From assembly GCF_020532825.1 (NCBI RefSeq), contig NZ_MQTS01000015.1, positions 1-64,000 on the forward strand: DNA of 64,000 nt, given 5' to 3'. Shown piece by piece: positions 34,513 through 43,286 of this stretch. Each line of letters starts with the position of its first letter. Positions within the stretch are counted from its first letter, which is position 1. This DNA comes from Arthrobacter sp. SO3. GTDB lineage: Bacteria; Actinomycetota; Actinomycetes; Actinomycetales; Micrococcaceae. The translations under genes were made by a program, and so were the position numbers. The notes beneath the pieces were generated by a model. The model searched no databases, was not told the origin of the DNA, and saw only the letters and a list, made by a program, of their open reading frames with translations.

Positions 34513-34590
34513 GATTAGTACTCCTTGGCTTCCGGACTGACTGCCCGCGGGTTTGTCATTCTAGGGACGAATGGTGGACCGAGGTAGAGG

Positions 34591-35118
34591 CTATCGGACC
34601 GGGTGCGCGGGGTCCGGGTGCGCGGGTTCCGTGGCCGGGGCTGGGCGGACGGCCACGTACGGAGCCAGCCTGTCCTTCTGTTCCGGCGTCAGCCGGAGCA
34701 CCCGCCCGGTAGCCTCGTCCACGAACGCCAGATGGCTGGTGGCCCGGACGCAGTCCTCGCGGGTGACGGGGTCCTGGACCAGATAGTGGATGTCGAAGCT
34801 GGCACCCTTCACGGCGCCGATCCACAGCTGGACCAGTGCCGGGACGTTGCGGTACTCGAGGGTCCGGACATAGCGGATCTTGTGCTCCACGATCAGCGCC
34901 AGGGTCCCCTCCGGGACCACGTTGAAGAGCGATACCGGCGGCTCAACCCCCGGCAGCCCCGGCCCGCGCGGCGGCCCGAAGGCCGCGATGCGGGCTTCCT
35001 CGAGAATCCGCACGAGCTGGACGTTGTTGATGTGGCCGTACGCGTCCATGTCGCCCCAGCGCATCGGGATCTGCACCTCGATGCGCTGGTGCTCTCCGGC
35101 GCGGCCGGCGGCGCTCAA
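34591..35118 (-). CDS. Acyl-CoA thioesterase, 4HBT/YbgC type
   Basis: A 175-residue hot-dog-fold thioesterase that hydrolyses acyl-CoA esters in the cytoplasm. The opening MRWGDMDAYGHINNVQLVRILEEAR has the catalytic Asp of the YbgC/FadM group, followed by HKIRYVRTLEYRN and GASFDIHYLVQDP strands. The C-terminus is a Pro/Ala-rich tail. The start is TTG at 35118, overlapping the TGA of the upstream ABC exporter gene (TTGA), so it is the third gene of a coupled operon. Why a thioesterase is linked to an exporter is not clear; acyl-chain supply or detoxification is possible. Confidence 0.88.
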   Translation of the reverse strand: MSAAGRAGEHQRIEVQIPMRWGDMDAYGHINNVQLVRILEEARIAAFGPPRGPGLPGVEPPVSLFNVVPEGTLALIVEHKIRYVRTLEYRNVPALVQLWIGAVKGASFDIHYLVQDPVTREDCVRATSHLAFVDEATGRVLRLTPEQKDRLAPYVAVRPAPATEPAHPDPAHPVR

Positions 35119-37199
35119 CTGTGCACCGCCGTCGCGTCGTTTGCCGTGTTTTCCGAAAAGGCCGTCTCCGCGTCTTCGCCGGCGAACTGGGACATGTACA
35201 GGCGGTAGTAGGCCCCCTTGAGGTCCAGCAGCTGGGCGTGGGCGCCCTGCTCCACGATCCGGCCGGCCTCCATCACCAGGATGGTGTCGGCGTCGCGGAT
35301 GGTGGAGAGGCGGTGGGCGATCACGAAGCTCGTGCGGTCGGTGCGCAGTGCGGCCATGGCCTTCTGGACGAGCACCTCGGTGCGGGTGTCCACCGAGCTG
35401 GTGGCTTCGTCCAGAATCAGCAGCGAGGGGTTCGCCACGAAGGCCCGGGCAATGGTGATCAGCTGCTTCTCGCCCGCGCTGACGTTGTTGCCTTCCTCGT
35501 CGATGATGGTGTTGTAGCCGTCCGGGAGTGCGCGGACGAAGCGGTCCACGAAGGTGGCCTTCGCCGCCTCCATCACCTGGTCCTCGGTGGCGTCCAGCTT
35601 GCCGTAGCGGATGTTGTCATAGATGGTCCCGCCGAAGAGCCAGGCGTCCTGCAGCACCATGCCCACCTTGGCCCGCAGTTCCGCCCGGCTCAGGTGGGTG
35701 ATGTCAACGCCGTCCAGGGTGATGCTGCCGCCCTGGAGTTCATAGAAGCGCATCACAAGGTTCACCAGGGTGGTCTTGCCGGCACCGGTGGGGCCGACGA
35801 TCGCCACGGTGTGACCCGGTTCCGCAGTGAAGGACAGGTCCTCGATCAGCGGCTTGTCCGGGGTGTAGCTGAAGGTCACGTGCCGGAACTCGACGTGGCC
35901 GTCGGTCTTGGCCGGCAGCTGCTCCGTGGCGGTCTCGGCGTCCTGTTCCTCGGCGTCGAGGAACTCGAAGACCCGCTCCGCGGAGGCGACGCCGGACTGC
36001 AGCATGTTGGCCATGCCCGCCATCTGCCCCAGCGGCTGGGTGAACTCACGCGAGTACTGGATGAACGCGGTGGCGTCCCCCAGGCTCATCCCGCCGGAGG
36101 CAACCCGGAGGCCGCCGACGACGGCGATCCCGACGTAGCTGAGGTAGGAGACAAACTGCATGACCGGCATGATCATGCCGGAGACGAACTGCGCCCCGAA
36201 GCTGGCCTGGTAGAGGGCTTCGTTCCGTTCGTCGAAGCGGGCCAGCATGTCGGCGTCGCGGCCGAAGACGCGGACAAGGTCGTGGCCGGAGAACGATTCC
36301 TCGATCTGGCCGTTGAGCTCGCCGGTGTTCTTCCACTGGGCGGCGAAGAGCTTCTGGCTGCGGGAGCCGATGATGCCGGCGGCCACGGCCGAGAGCGGCA
36401 GCGCGACCAGCGCAATCAGGGCCAGCTGCCAGGACACGATGAACATCATGATGACGATGCCGATCACTGTCAGCGCCGAGTTCACCAGCTGCGCGAACGC
36501 CTGCTGCAGTGCCTGCTGGATGTTGTCCACGTCGTTCGTGACCCGGGACAGGATGTCACCGCGCTGGCGCGTGTCGAAGTAGTTCAGCGGGAGCCGGTTC
36601 AGCTTCGTCTCGGTGTCATCGCGCAGCCGGCGGACCACCCGCATGACCAGGACGTTCAGGACATAGCCCTGCAGCCAGAGGAAGATGTTCGCGACGAAGT
36701 ACATCACCAGCACCACGCTGATCAGGAACGCGAGCTGCTGGAAATCGACGCCGGCACCGGGGACGACGTTCATCTTGGCCAGCATGTCGGCGAAGTTGTC
36801 CTGGCCCTGGGCGCGCAGGCCCTCGACGAACTGCTCCTTCGTGCCCCCGGCGGGCAGCTGCTTGCCAACCACTCCGCCGAAGATCACGTCCATCGCCTGG
36901 CCGAGGATCCGGGGCGCCACAACGTTAAGGACGACGGCGACCGTTACCATCGCGAGCACGGCGATGATGCCGGTCCGCTCGGGCTTGAGCAGGCCCATCA
37001 ACCGTTTCGCGGAGGGCCAGAAGTGCTGGGCCTTCTTCGCGGGCAGGTTGCCGAACATGCCCCCGTCGGCCTCGCCGGGCGTGAATTCCTCTTCGTAGAA
37101 GTCGTCGCCCGGCCCGGCGCCGGAGGACCCGGCGGCTGAGGACCCTGCGCCGGATTCGGGGCCCGCGGGCTCGAGTTCGACCTTTTCGTTGGTGCTCAT
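35115..37199 (-). CDS. ABC exporter half-transporter with catalytic Walker B glutamate (heterodimer partner 2)
   Basis: A 694-residue type-IV ABC exporter subunit: a Gly/Ser/acidic N-terminal extension of about 50 residues, a six-helix membrane domain (about 75-390) and a nucleotide-binding domain. Walker A is VGPTGAGKTT (about 471), and Walker B ends in LILDEATS with the catalytic Glu (about 595). The signature is VSAGEKQ, not LSGGQ. The partner gene, ending 4 nt inside its start, has the reverse pattern. The pair therefore forms one canonical and one degenerate ATP site, as in TM287/288, TmrAB and BmrCD. Exports drugs or lipids; the substrate is unknown. ATG 37199 overlaps the previous stop (ATGA). 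Confidence 0.92.
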   Translation of the reverse strand: MSTNEKVELEPAGPESGAGSSAAGSSGAGPGDDFYEEEFTPGEADGGMFGNLPAKKAQHFWPSAKRLMGLLKPERTGIIAVLAMVTVAVVLNVVAPRILGQAMDVIFGGVVGKQLPAGGTKEQFVEGLRAQGQDNFADMLAKMNVVPGAGVDFQQLAFLISVVLVMYFVANIFLWLQGYVLNVLVMRVVRRLRDDTETKLNRLPLNYFDTRQRGDILSRVTNDVDNIQQALQQAFAQLVNSALTVIGIVIMMFIVSWQLALIALVALPLSAVAAGIIGSRSQKLFAAQWKNTGELNGQIEESFSGHDLVRVFGRDADMLARFDERNEALYQASFGAQFVSGMIMPVMQFVSYLSYVGIAVVGGLRVASGGMSLGDATAFIQYSREFTQPLGQMAGMANMLQSGVASAERVFEFLDAEEQDAETATEQLPAKTDGHVEFRHVTFSYTPDKPLIEDLSFTAEPGHTVAIVGPTGAGKTTLVNLVMRFYELQGGSITLDGVDITHLSRAELRAKVGMVLQDAWLFGGTIYDNIRYGKLDATEDQVMEAAKATFVDRFVRALPDGYNTIIDEEGNNVSAGEKQLITIARAFVANPSLLILDEATSSVDTRTEVLVQKAMAALRTDRTSFVIAHRLSTIRDADTILVMEAGRIVEQGAHAQLLDLKGAYYRLYMSQFAGEDAETAFSENTANDATAVHS

Positions 37200-38929
37200 G
37201 CCACGGCCTCCGCGGTCAGCTGGGATTCGACAATTTCCTGGTAGGTACTGGAACTCTGCAAGAGTTCCTCATGTGTGCCGCGGTCCACGATCCGTCCGTT
37301 GTCGAGCACCAGGATCTGGTCGGCGTCGGCGATGGTGGAGACGCGCTGGCCGACAATGATGACGGTGGCGTCGGCGGTCTTCGACTTGAGGGCGCGGCGG
37401 AGCCTGGCGTCTGTCGCGACGTCGAGGGCGGAGAAGGAGTCATCGAACAGGAAGACCTTGGGTTCGGTGACGAGGGCCCGGGCGATGCAGAGGCGCTGGC
37501 GTTGGCCGCCCGAGACGTTGGTGCCGCCCTGGGATATCCGTGCGCCAAGTCCGTCCTTCTTCTCGCGCACAAAGTCGGCTGCCTGGGCCACGGTCAGGGC
37601 GTCCCAGAGCTGCTCGTCCGTGGCCTCGGGCCTGCCGAAGCGCAGGTTGTGCTCGATGGTTCCGGAGAACAGGTAGGGCCGCTGCGGCACCATGGCTACG
37701 CGCTGCGTGATCTCCGAGCGGTCCAGCTGGGTGAGGGGGACGCCGTCGAGCAGCACCTCCCCCGAGTCCGCGTCGTAGAGGCGGGGCAGCAGCGAGAGCA
37801 GGCTGGTCTTGCCGGCGCCGGTGGAGCCGATGATCGCCACGGTCTGGCCGGGCTCGGCGGTGAAGCTGATGCCGCTGAGGACCGGCGCTTCGGCGCCGGG
37901 ATAGGCGAAGGACACGTTCCGGAACTCGACGCGGCCGGCCTTTGCAGCGGGCGCCACCGGGGTGAGGGTCTCATGGATGGAGGGTTCGACGTCGAGCACC
38001 TCGCCGATGCGGTCAGCGCAGACCGAGGCGCGGGGGATCATCATGGCCATGAACGTGCCCATCATGACGGCCATCAGGATCTGCAGCAGGTACTGCAGGA
38101 ACGCCGTCAGCGAGCCGACCTGCATTTCGCCGGCGTCGACCCGCTGGCCGCCAAACCACAGCACGGCCGCGGTGGAGATGTGCAGGATCATGCCGATCGC
38201 GGGGAACATCAGCACGAACAGGGCGCCGATCTTCAGCGAAACGTCGGTGAGTTCCTTATTCGCCGCGCCGAAACGCTCGGCTTCGTGCGGTTCGCGGACA
38301 AAGGCCCGCACGACGCGAATGCCGATGATCTGCTCGCGGAGGATGCCGTTGAGCCGGTCGATCTTCTTCTGCATGGAACGGAAGAGCGGCATCAGGCGGA
38401 CCACGATGTAGCCGACGACCACCACGAGCAACGGAACGGAAACCCAGACCAGCCAGGACAGGTTAAGGTCCTCGCGGAGGGCCATGAAGATGCCGCCAAT
38501 GCACATGATGGGTGTGGCCACCATGAAGTTCAGGCCCATCAGCATGAGCATCTGCACCTGCTGGACGTCGTTGGTGCCGCGCGTGATCAGGGTGGGGGCG
38601 CCGAAGACGTTGACGTCCTTCGCGGAGAAGCTCGAGACCTGGCGGAACACCCCGCGGCGCAGGTCGCGGCCGAACGCCATGGCGGCCTTGGACCCGAAGT
38701 AGACCCCGGCGATCGCGGTGGCAACCTGGACCAGGGCAACGCCGAGCATCACGCCTCCGGTGCGCCAGATGTAGTCCGTGTCGCCGCGGGAGACGCCCTC
38801 GTCAATGATCTGGGCATTCAGGCTGGGAAGATACAGCGCCGCGATGGTGGAGGCGAGCTGGAAGAAAACCACCGCACCGATGTATGGCAGATACGGCTTC
38901 GAGAAGCGCCGTATGAGGGTGACAAGCAT
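37196..38929 (-). CDS. ABC exporter half-transporter with degenerate Walker B (heterodimer partner 1)
   Basis: A 577-residue exporter subunit with six membrane helices (about 1-300) and a nucleotide-binding domain with Walker A IGSTGAGKTS (about 370) and intact signature VSGGQRQ. Walker B reads FLFDDSFSALD (about 495), with Asp in place of the catalytic Glu. Its own site is thus degenerate, while its signature completes the active site of the partner. The ATG at 38929 is preferred because AAGGA is 9 nt upstream; the GTG at 38935 is too close. It is the first gene of a three-gene operon with the partner and a thioesterase. The 19-bp palindrome at 39106 may regulate it. Confidence 0.92.
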   Translation of the reverse strand: MLVTLIRRFSKPYLPYIGAVVFFQLASTIAALYLPSLNAQIIDEGVSRGDTDYIWRTGGVMLGVALVQVATAIAGVYFGSKAAMAFGRDLRRGVFRQVSSFSAKDVNVFGAPTLITRGTNDVQQVQMLMLMGLNFMVATPIMCIGGIFMALREDLNLSWLVWVSVPLLVVVVGYIVVRLMPLFRSMQKKIDRLNGILREQIIGIRVVRAFVREPHEAERFGAANKELTDVSLKIGALFVLMFPAIGMILHISTAAVLWFGGQRVDAGEMQVGSLTAFLQYLLQILMAVMMGTFMAMMIPRASVCADRIGEVLDVEPSIHETLTPVAPAAKAGRVEFRNVSFAYPGAEAPVLSGISFTAEPGQTVAIIGSTGAGKTSLLSLLPRLYDADSGEVLLDGVPLTQLDRSEITQRVAMVPQRPYLFSGTIEHNLRFGRPEATDEQLWDALTVAQAADFVREKKDGLGARISQGGTNVSGGQRQRLCIARALVTEPKVFLFDDSFSALDVATDARLRRALKSKTADATVIIVGQRVSTIADADQILVLDNGRIVDRGTHEELLQSSSTYQEIVESQLTAEAVA

Positions 38930-39105
38930 GCCCACGAGTCCTTAGGAAATAGCGAAGTGGATGAGGCTGGAGAAGAATCCGGCGGGATACGCCTGCCGCA
39001 TGCCCCCAGTCCCAGCAGAGGCGGCCGACAGCCTTAGCGATCCAACTCTACGAAACGACAGGCCCGCGCGGAACATCGGACACTGAAAATCATCCAAACG
39101 GCGTA

Positions 39106-39124
39106 CTTTTCGCGGTCTGAAAAG
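39106..39124. promoter_or_regulatory. Inverted repeat upstream of the ABC exporter operon
   Basis: CTTTTC and GAAAAG are perfect 6-bp arms around a 7-nt spacer, about 175 nt upstream of the exporter start. The site could be an operator for an unlinked repressor. The rest of the 289-nt gap holds the hairpin at 39156 and nothing else I can name. Confidence 0.35.
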
Positions 39125-39155
39125 ACATTCTCGCGGGCTGCAACGACAATAGTGC

Positions 39156-39197
39156 GGCACCGCGGCCGCCCCTGTTGGTTGGGGCGGCCGCGGTGCC
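39156..39197 (-). terminator. 17-bp perfect stem-loop after the DHA2 exporter gene
   Basis: GGCACCGCGGCCGCCCC and its exact complement enclose an 8-nt loop (TGTTGGTT). It starts 21 nt past the stop of the MFS gene on the minus strand. The stem is very stable; there is no T-run. It is a likely intrinsic-type terminator of the drug-exporter operon. Confidence 0.8.
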
Positions 39198-39218
39198 GAT
39201 CGCGGGCAGTCTTCCTGG

Positions 39219-40949
39219 CTATTTGGCCCGGCGCTGGCTTTCGCGCTGCTGGCTGAGCACCTCGACAAATTCCCGGTCGAGATCGACGATGCCGGTCCCG
39301 GCCACAGGTCCGGCGGAGGCAGCCGACGCCGGCGCCGACGGCTCCGACGTTGTCCCGGCGGACGGGCCGGTGGCGCTGCCTTCGTTCCCGCCGTCGCGCT
39401 TGGCAGCGGGGGTGGCGATGTCCACGGTGCGCCGCAGCGGCTCCTCCTTGATGAAGAGGATGGCCACCAGGGCGACCAGGCCGACGATCGCGGAGACCAT
39501 AAAGATCTGCGCGGTGGCGTCACCGTAGGCGGCTCGCATGATTTCGCGGACGGGCTCCGGCAGGTCCTTGAGGTCCATGCTGGACCCGGATCCGCCCCCG
39601 GCGGGAATCCCGGCGGCGGCAAGGCCCTCGGTGGCGAGTTCCTTGACCCGGTTGCCCATGATGGCGCCCAGCACGGAGACGCCGATGGCGCCGCCGACCG
39701 ACCGGAAGAACGCGACCGAGGCGCTGGCGGTTCCGATGTCGCTGGCCCGCACGGTGTTCTGCACCGCCAGGACGAGGTTCTGCATCAGCAGGCCCAGGCC
39801 GAGGCCGAGGACCGCGGTGTAGATGCCGGTCTGCCAGAGTTCGGTGGTGTGATCGATGGTTCCGGTCAGTCCGAGGCCGCTGATCAGCAGGATTGAGCCC
39901 GCGACCAGGTACCGCTTCCACTTCCCGGTCCGGCTGATCAGCTGTCCGGAGACCACCGAACCGATCAGGTTGCCGGCGATCATCGGCAGTGTCAGGAGAC
40001 CCGCTTCGGTGGGCGATGCGCCGCGTGCCACCTGGAAGTACTGGCCGAGGAACGCGGAGGAACCGAACATCCCGACGCCGACGGCGATCGAGGCAAGGAT
40101 GGCGAGGGCGGTGGTGCGCTGCGAGATGATCTTCAGCGGAATGATCGGCTGCGAGACCTTGGATTCGACCAGGACCAGCAGGGCCAGCAGGGCAATGCCG
40201 CCTCCCACCATGGCCGCGGTCTGCCAGGACCACCAGTCGTAGTAGTCGGGGTTGCCGGCGAAGGACACCCAGATCAGCAGCAGGCTCACGCCGGAGGTCA
40301 GCAGGATGGAGCCGAGCCAGTCGATCTTGGCAGGGCGCCGGACGTGCGGCAGCTTGAGGGTGACCTGCAGCAGGATGAGCGCGACAATGGCCAGCGGAAC
40401 GCAGACGAAGAAGGTCCAGCGCCAGCCCAGCGGGCTGTCCACGATGAAGCCGCCGAGCAGCGGGCCGCCGGCGGTCCCCACGGCCATCACGGCACCCATG
40501 TAACCGGAGTACTTGCCGCGGTCGCGGGGCGGGATGATGGAGCCGATGATGGCCATGGCCAGCGCGGTGAGGCCGCCCATGGCGATGCCCTGGATCACGC
40601 GGGCGGTCAGCAGCAGCGGGATCGTCTCGGACAGGCCGGCCATGACGGACCCGGCGACGAAGATCACGATGCTGAGCTGGACCAGAACCTTCTTGTTGAA
40701 GAGGTCCGCGAGCTTGCCCCAGATGGGGGTGGTCGCCGCGTTGGCCAGCAGGGCCGCGGTGATGACCCAGGCGAAGTCGGTCTGGGTTCCGTTGAGCTCG
40801 GACATGATCGTGGGGAGCGCGTTCGCGACGATCGTGCTGCTAATGATCGCGGTGAAGAACGCGGCCAGCAGGCCGGTCAGGGCTTCCATAATCTGGCGGT
40901 GAGTCATCGCCACCGTTGGTGCCGGGGGCATTTCTGTGGTTGCTGCCAT
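39219..40949 (-). CDS. DHA2 (EmrB/QacA) family multidrug MFS exporter
   Basis: A 576-residue drug:H+ antiporter with 14 predicted helices. The DHA2 motif sets are present: LDSTIV-like SSTIVANALPTI in helix one, GKLADLFNKKVL (motif A) and GYMGAVMAVGTAGGPLLGG (motif C). A Ser/Ala/Gly/Pro-rich tail of about 70 residues ends the protein. The start is ATG 40949 with AAGGAG 7 nt upstream. A MarR gene lies 10 nt upstream in the same direction, and both should be repressed together. The substrate range is unknown. Confidence 0.92.
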   Translation of the reverse strand: MAATTEMPPAPTVAMTHRQIMEALTGLLAAFFTAIISSTIVANALPTIMSELNGTQTDFAWVITAALLANAATTPIWGKLADLFNKKVLVQLSIVIFVAGSVMAGLSETIPLLLTARVIQGIAMGGLTALAMAIIGSIIPPRDRGKYSGYMGAVMAVGTAGGPLLGGFIVDSPLGWRWTFFVCVPLAIVALILLQVTLKLPHVRRPAKIDWLGSILLTSGVSLLLIWVSFAGNPDYYDWWSWQTAAMVGGGIALLALLVLVESKVSQPIIPLKIISQRTTALAILASIAVGVGMFGSSAFLGQYFQVARGASPTEAGLLTLPMIAGNLIGSVVSGQLISRTGKWKRYLVAGSILLISGLGLTGTIDHTTELWQTGIYTAVLGLGLGLLMQNLVLAVQNTVRASDIGTASASVAFFRSVGGAIGVSVLGAIMGNRVKELATEGLAAAGIPAGGGSGSSMDLKDLPEPVREIMRAAYGDATAQIFMVSAIVGLVALVAILFIKEEPLRRTVDIATPAAKRDGGNEGSATGPSAGTTSEPSAPASAASAGPVAGTGIVDLDREFVEVLSQQRESQRRAK

Positions 40950-40959
40950 GGGGCGCTCC

Positions 40960-41439
40960 TTAAACAATTTCGGTCGTATTAGTGGATCCGGCCGTCGTTG
41001 CCCGGGCTGAGGTCCTCAGGGACTCAGCAAGTTTCTGCAAGGTTTTCGTTGTCTCTTCGACGTCCTGCTCACTCCAGTCCTGCAGGAAGCCCAGGAGTGT
41101 GGCGGCACGCTGGTCCTCGATGGAGCGGAGTTTCCCGATCCCCGAGTCGGAGAGCGCGATCAGCTGCGCCCGCCCGTCCAGGGGGTCGGGCCGGCGGACG
41201 ACGTAGCCCTGCTCCTCCAGCTCGGCAATGTGCCGGCTAAGGACGGGCGCGCTGACCCCGAGCCGATCCGCGAGCTGGGTGGCGCGGGATTCGCCCTCCC
41301 CCACGAAGCGCAGGACGCCCTGGAGCGCCACGCCGGTGTCCTCCCCGCGAAGCTTGACGGCGGCGACGCAGCGCACAGCGCGCTGCAGATCGAAGATCTG
41401 GTGGACGAGTTTGGCTGCGGTGTCCGGCTCAACTGCCAT
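40960..41439 (-). CDS. MarR-family repressor of the adjacent exporter
   Basis: A 159-residue winged-helix regulator. The DNA-binding part (about 50-115) has RATQLADRLGVSAPVLSRHIAELEEQGYVVRRPDPLDGRAQLIALSDSG, with Asp-x-Arg in the wing as in MarR. Helices at both ends make the dimer interface. It is co-transcribed with the DHA2 exporter (10-nt gap). Two palindromes lie upstream of its start, on either side of a -10-like TATATT, which fits autorepression relieved by a drug or phenolic ligand. The ligand cannot be predicted. Confidence 0.92.
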   Translation of the reverse strand: MAVEPDTAAKLVHQIFDLQRAVRCVAAVKLRGEDTGVALQGVLRFVGEGESRATQLADRLGVSAPVLSRHIAELEEQGYVVRRPDPLDGRAQLIALSDSGIGKLRSIEDQRAATLLGFLQDWSEQDVEETTKTLQKLAESLRTSARATTAGSTNTTEIV

Positions 41440-41456
41440 GAGGGCTCCCTCTTTGC

Positions 41457-41505
41457 TTGCCTAAGGCAACAATATAGCAGGAAATTAGTTACTTTGGGAA
41501 ACTAA
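41457..41505 (-). promoter_or_regulatory. MarR promoter with two palindromic operator candidates
   Basis: TTGCCTAAGGCAA (41457-41469) is a palindrome with 6-bp arms and one central base. TTAGTT (41485-41490) and AACTAA (41500-41505) form a second one with a 9-nt spacer. Between them the minus strand reads TATATT, a good -10 hexamer. The arrangement suits MarR autoregulation. Confidence 0.65.
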
Positions 41506-41528
41506 CCCTATTTCCGGGCTTAAATGCC

Positions 41529-41565
41529 GAGCGCGGACCGGCAGCAGTGCTGCCAGTCCGCGCTC
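41529..41565 (-). terminator. Strong stem-loop after the ThDP enzyme gene
   Basis: The arms 41529-41545 and 41549-41565 pair over 17 positions around a 3-nt loop. One position is a C/A mismatch on the plus strand but a G-U wobble in minus-strand RNA, as expected for the terminator of the minus-strand ThDP gene that ends 33 nt earlier. Confidence 0.8.
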
Positions 41566-41597
41566 GCTTGTCCTCGCGGGGATGGGGAGGTTATTGC

Positions 41598-43286
41598 TCA
41601 GGGCTCCACGTGGGTGGGGGCGAACATCCTCAGCAGGGTTTCGACGACGACGACGTTCGGACCGTCGCCGGCGAAACCGGCCCTGAGCGCGTCCCCGACG
41701 CCCTCAGGAGCAACCCGGACCGCCGGAACACCGAAGGCCTCGGCGAGCTTGACGAAATCAGGACGGGCGAGTTCCGTGGCGGTGGCCTTGCCGAAGGCGC
41801 CGACCATGTATTCGCGCAGGATGCCGTAACCGCCGTCGTCCACAATCAGCCAGGTGACCGGGACGTTGTGCTGCTTGGCCGTGGCCAGTTCGGAGATGGA
41901 GTACATCGCCGAGCCGTCGCCGGAGACGGCAAGCACCCTGGCCGAAGCGCCGGACTTGCCGGTGGTTTCCAGGCCGACGGCGCCACCGATCGCCGCCGGG
42001 AAACCGAAGCCGAGTCCGCCGGCGCCCTGCGCAGAGTGGAACTGGCCCTCGCGGGCGTCCCAGCAGCTCCAGGCCCAGTACGCGGAAATGGTCATGTCCC
42101 AGAAGGTCTGCATGCCGGAGGGCACGGCCTCCCGGATGTCCGCCATGAACTTCAGTTCCTTGCCCAGGTCCTGGGATTCCAGCCGGGCCTTGACCTTCGC
42201 GAGGGTGTCCTTCACCAGGGTCTCGGGTGGGGTGCCGTGCCAGTCCGCGCGCTTTCCGCGCGGTTCCGTCACGGCGGCGTCAAGGGCCGTGTCGAGCGCG
42301 GCCTCCAGGGCGGCGAGCGCCTGGCCGGCGTCGGCCCGGATGCCCAGGCCGGGGCTGTTGGATTCCAGCACGCGCGGTTCGGCATCGATCTGGATGATCC
42401 TGCCGCGCGGGGCAAAGGTGAAGTAGTTGGACGTGACTTCGCCCAGCGAGGAGCCGACAACGATCAGCACATCGGCGTCCTCAAGCAGCTCCGTCATGTA
42501 CTGGTCCTCGATCCAGGACTGCAGCGAAAGCTCGTGGTTCCACGGGAACGCACCGTTCCCGCCGGGGGTGCAGATCACCGGGGCCCGCAGTCTCTCGGCG
42601 ATGGAGAGCAACGACTTTTCGGCCCGGCCGCGGCGGGTGCCGCCGCCGGCGATGATGGCGGGACGTTCCGCCGCCGCGAGCCATTTGACGGCCTCGCGGA
42701 CCAGTTCCACACGGGGCGGATTGTCCGCGGCTTCGGCGAGGGCGTCCTCCACCGGCGGCACCATGATCGGATCCAGCAGCACGTTCTGCGGGATTTCCAG
42801 CCAGACGGGGCCCTGCGGCGAGGAGATCGCCTCGGTCCAGGCGTCCTGAATGGCGGAGGGGATGCCGGAGGCGTGCTGGATCAGCCGCTGGCTCTTGGTG
42901 ACGTTCGCGGCCGAGGCCTTCTGGTCATCGAGCTGGTGCAGCATGCCCTTGCGGCGGGCACCGAGTCCTTCCAGCGGGATCTGGCTCGCGACGACCACCA
43001 TGGGAACACCGGTGGCATAGGCCTCCTGCAGGCCGGCCAGGGAGGTCAGCGCGCCGGGGCCGGTGGAGAGGAACAGGACACCGACCTCGCCGGTGGCCCG
43101 GGAGTAACCGTCCGCGGCGAAGGCCGAGTTGTTCTCCACCCGCGAGGAGACAAAATGCAGGTTTCCGCGGCCCATGGCGTCGAAGAGACCCAGCGCATGC
43201 TGGCCCGGGATGCCGAACACGGTTTTGGCGCCGAGCGCTTCGAGGGTTTCGACGACGAGGTCGCCGCCGTTGCGCACACCGGTCAC
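41598..43286 (-). CDS. Thiamine-diphosphate-dependent enzyme, possible 2-ketoarginine decarboxylase
   Basis: A 562-residue ThDP enzyme of the acetolactate synthase/decarboxylase superfamily. Glu51 in [20 protein letters not shown] activates the cofactor. A central FAD/ADP-like domain follows. The ThDP-Mg motif GDGSAMYS ... IVDDGGYG is at about 457-485. The next gene upstream encodes a ureohydrolase and overlaps this start by 4 nt. In the arginine transaminase route of Pseudomonas, AruI (same superfamily) decarboxylates 2-ketoarginine, and guanidinobutyrase later releases urea; known Arthrobacter strains degrade arginine through guanidinobutyrate. That route is the best contextual guess. An unrelated 2-oxo-acid decarboxylase is the alternative. 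Confidence 0.75.
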   Translation of the reverse strand: MTGVRNGGDLVVETLEALGAKTVFGIPGQHALGLFDAMGRGNLHFVSSRVENNSAFAADGYSRATGEVGVLFLSTGPGALTSLAGLQEAYATGVPMVVVASQIPLEGLGARRKGMLHQLDDQKASAANVTKSQRLIQHASGIPSAIQDAWTEAISSPQGPVWLEIPQNVLLDPIMVPPVEDALAEAADNPPRVELVREAVKWLAAAERPAIIAGGGTRRGRAEKSLLSIAERLRAPVICTPGGNGAFPWNHELSLQSWIEDQYMTELLEDADVLIVVGSSLGEVTSNYFTFAPRGRIIQIDAEPRVLESNSPGLGIRADAGQALAALEAALDTALDAAVTEPRGKRADWHGTPPETLVKDTLAKVKARLESQDLGKELKFMADIREAVPSGMQTFWDMTISAYWAWSCWDAREGQFHSAQGAGGLGFGFPAAIGGAVGLETTGKSGASARVLAVSGDGSAMYSISELATAKQHNVPVTWLIVDDGGYGILREYMVGAFGKATATELARPDFVKLAEAFGVPAVRVAPEGVGDALRAGFAGDGPNVVVVETLLRMFAPTHVEP

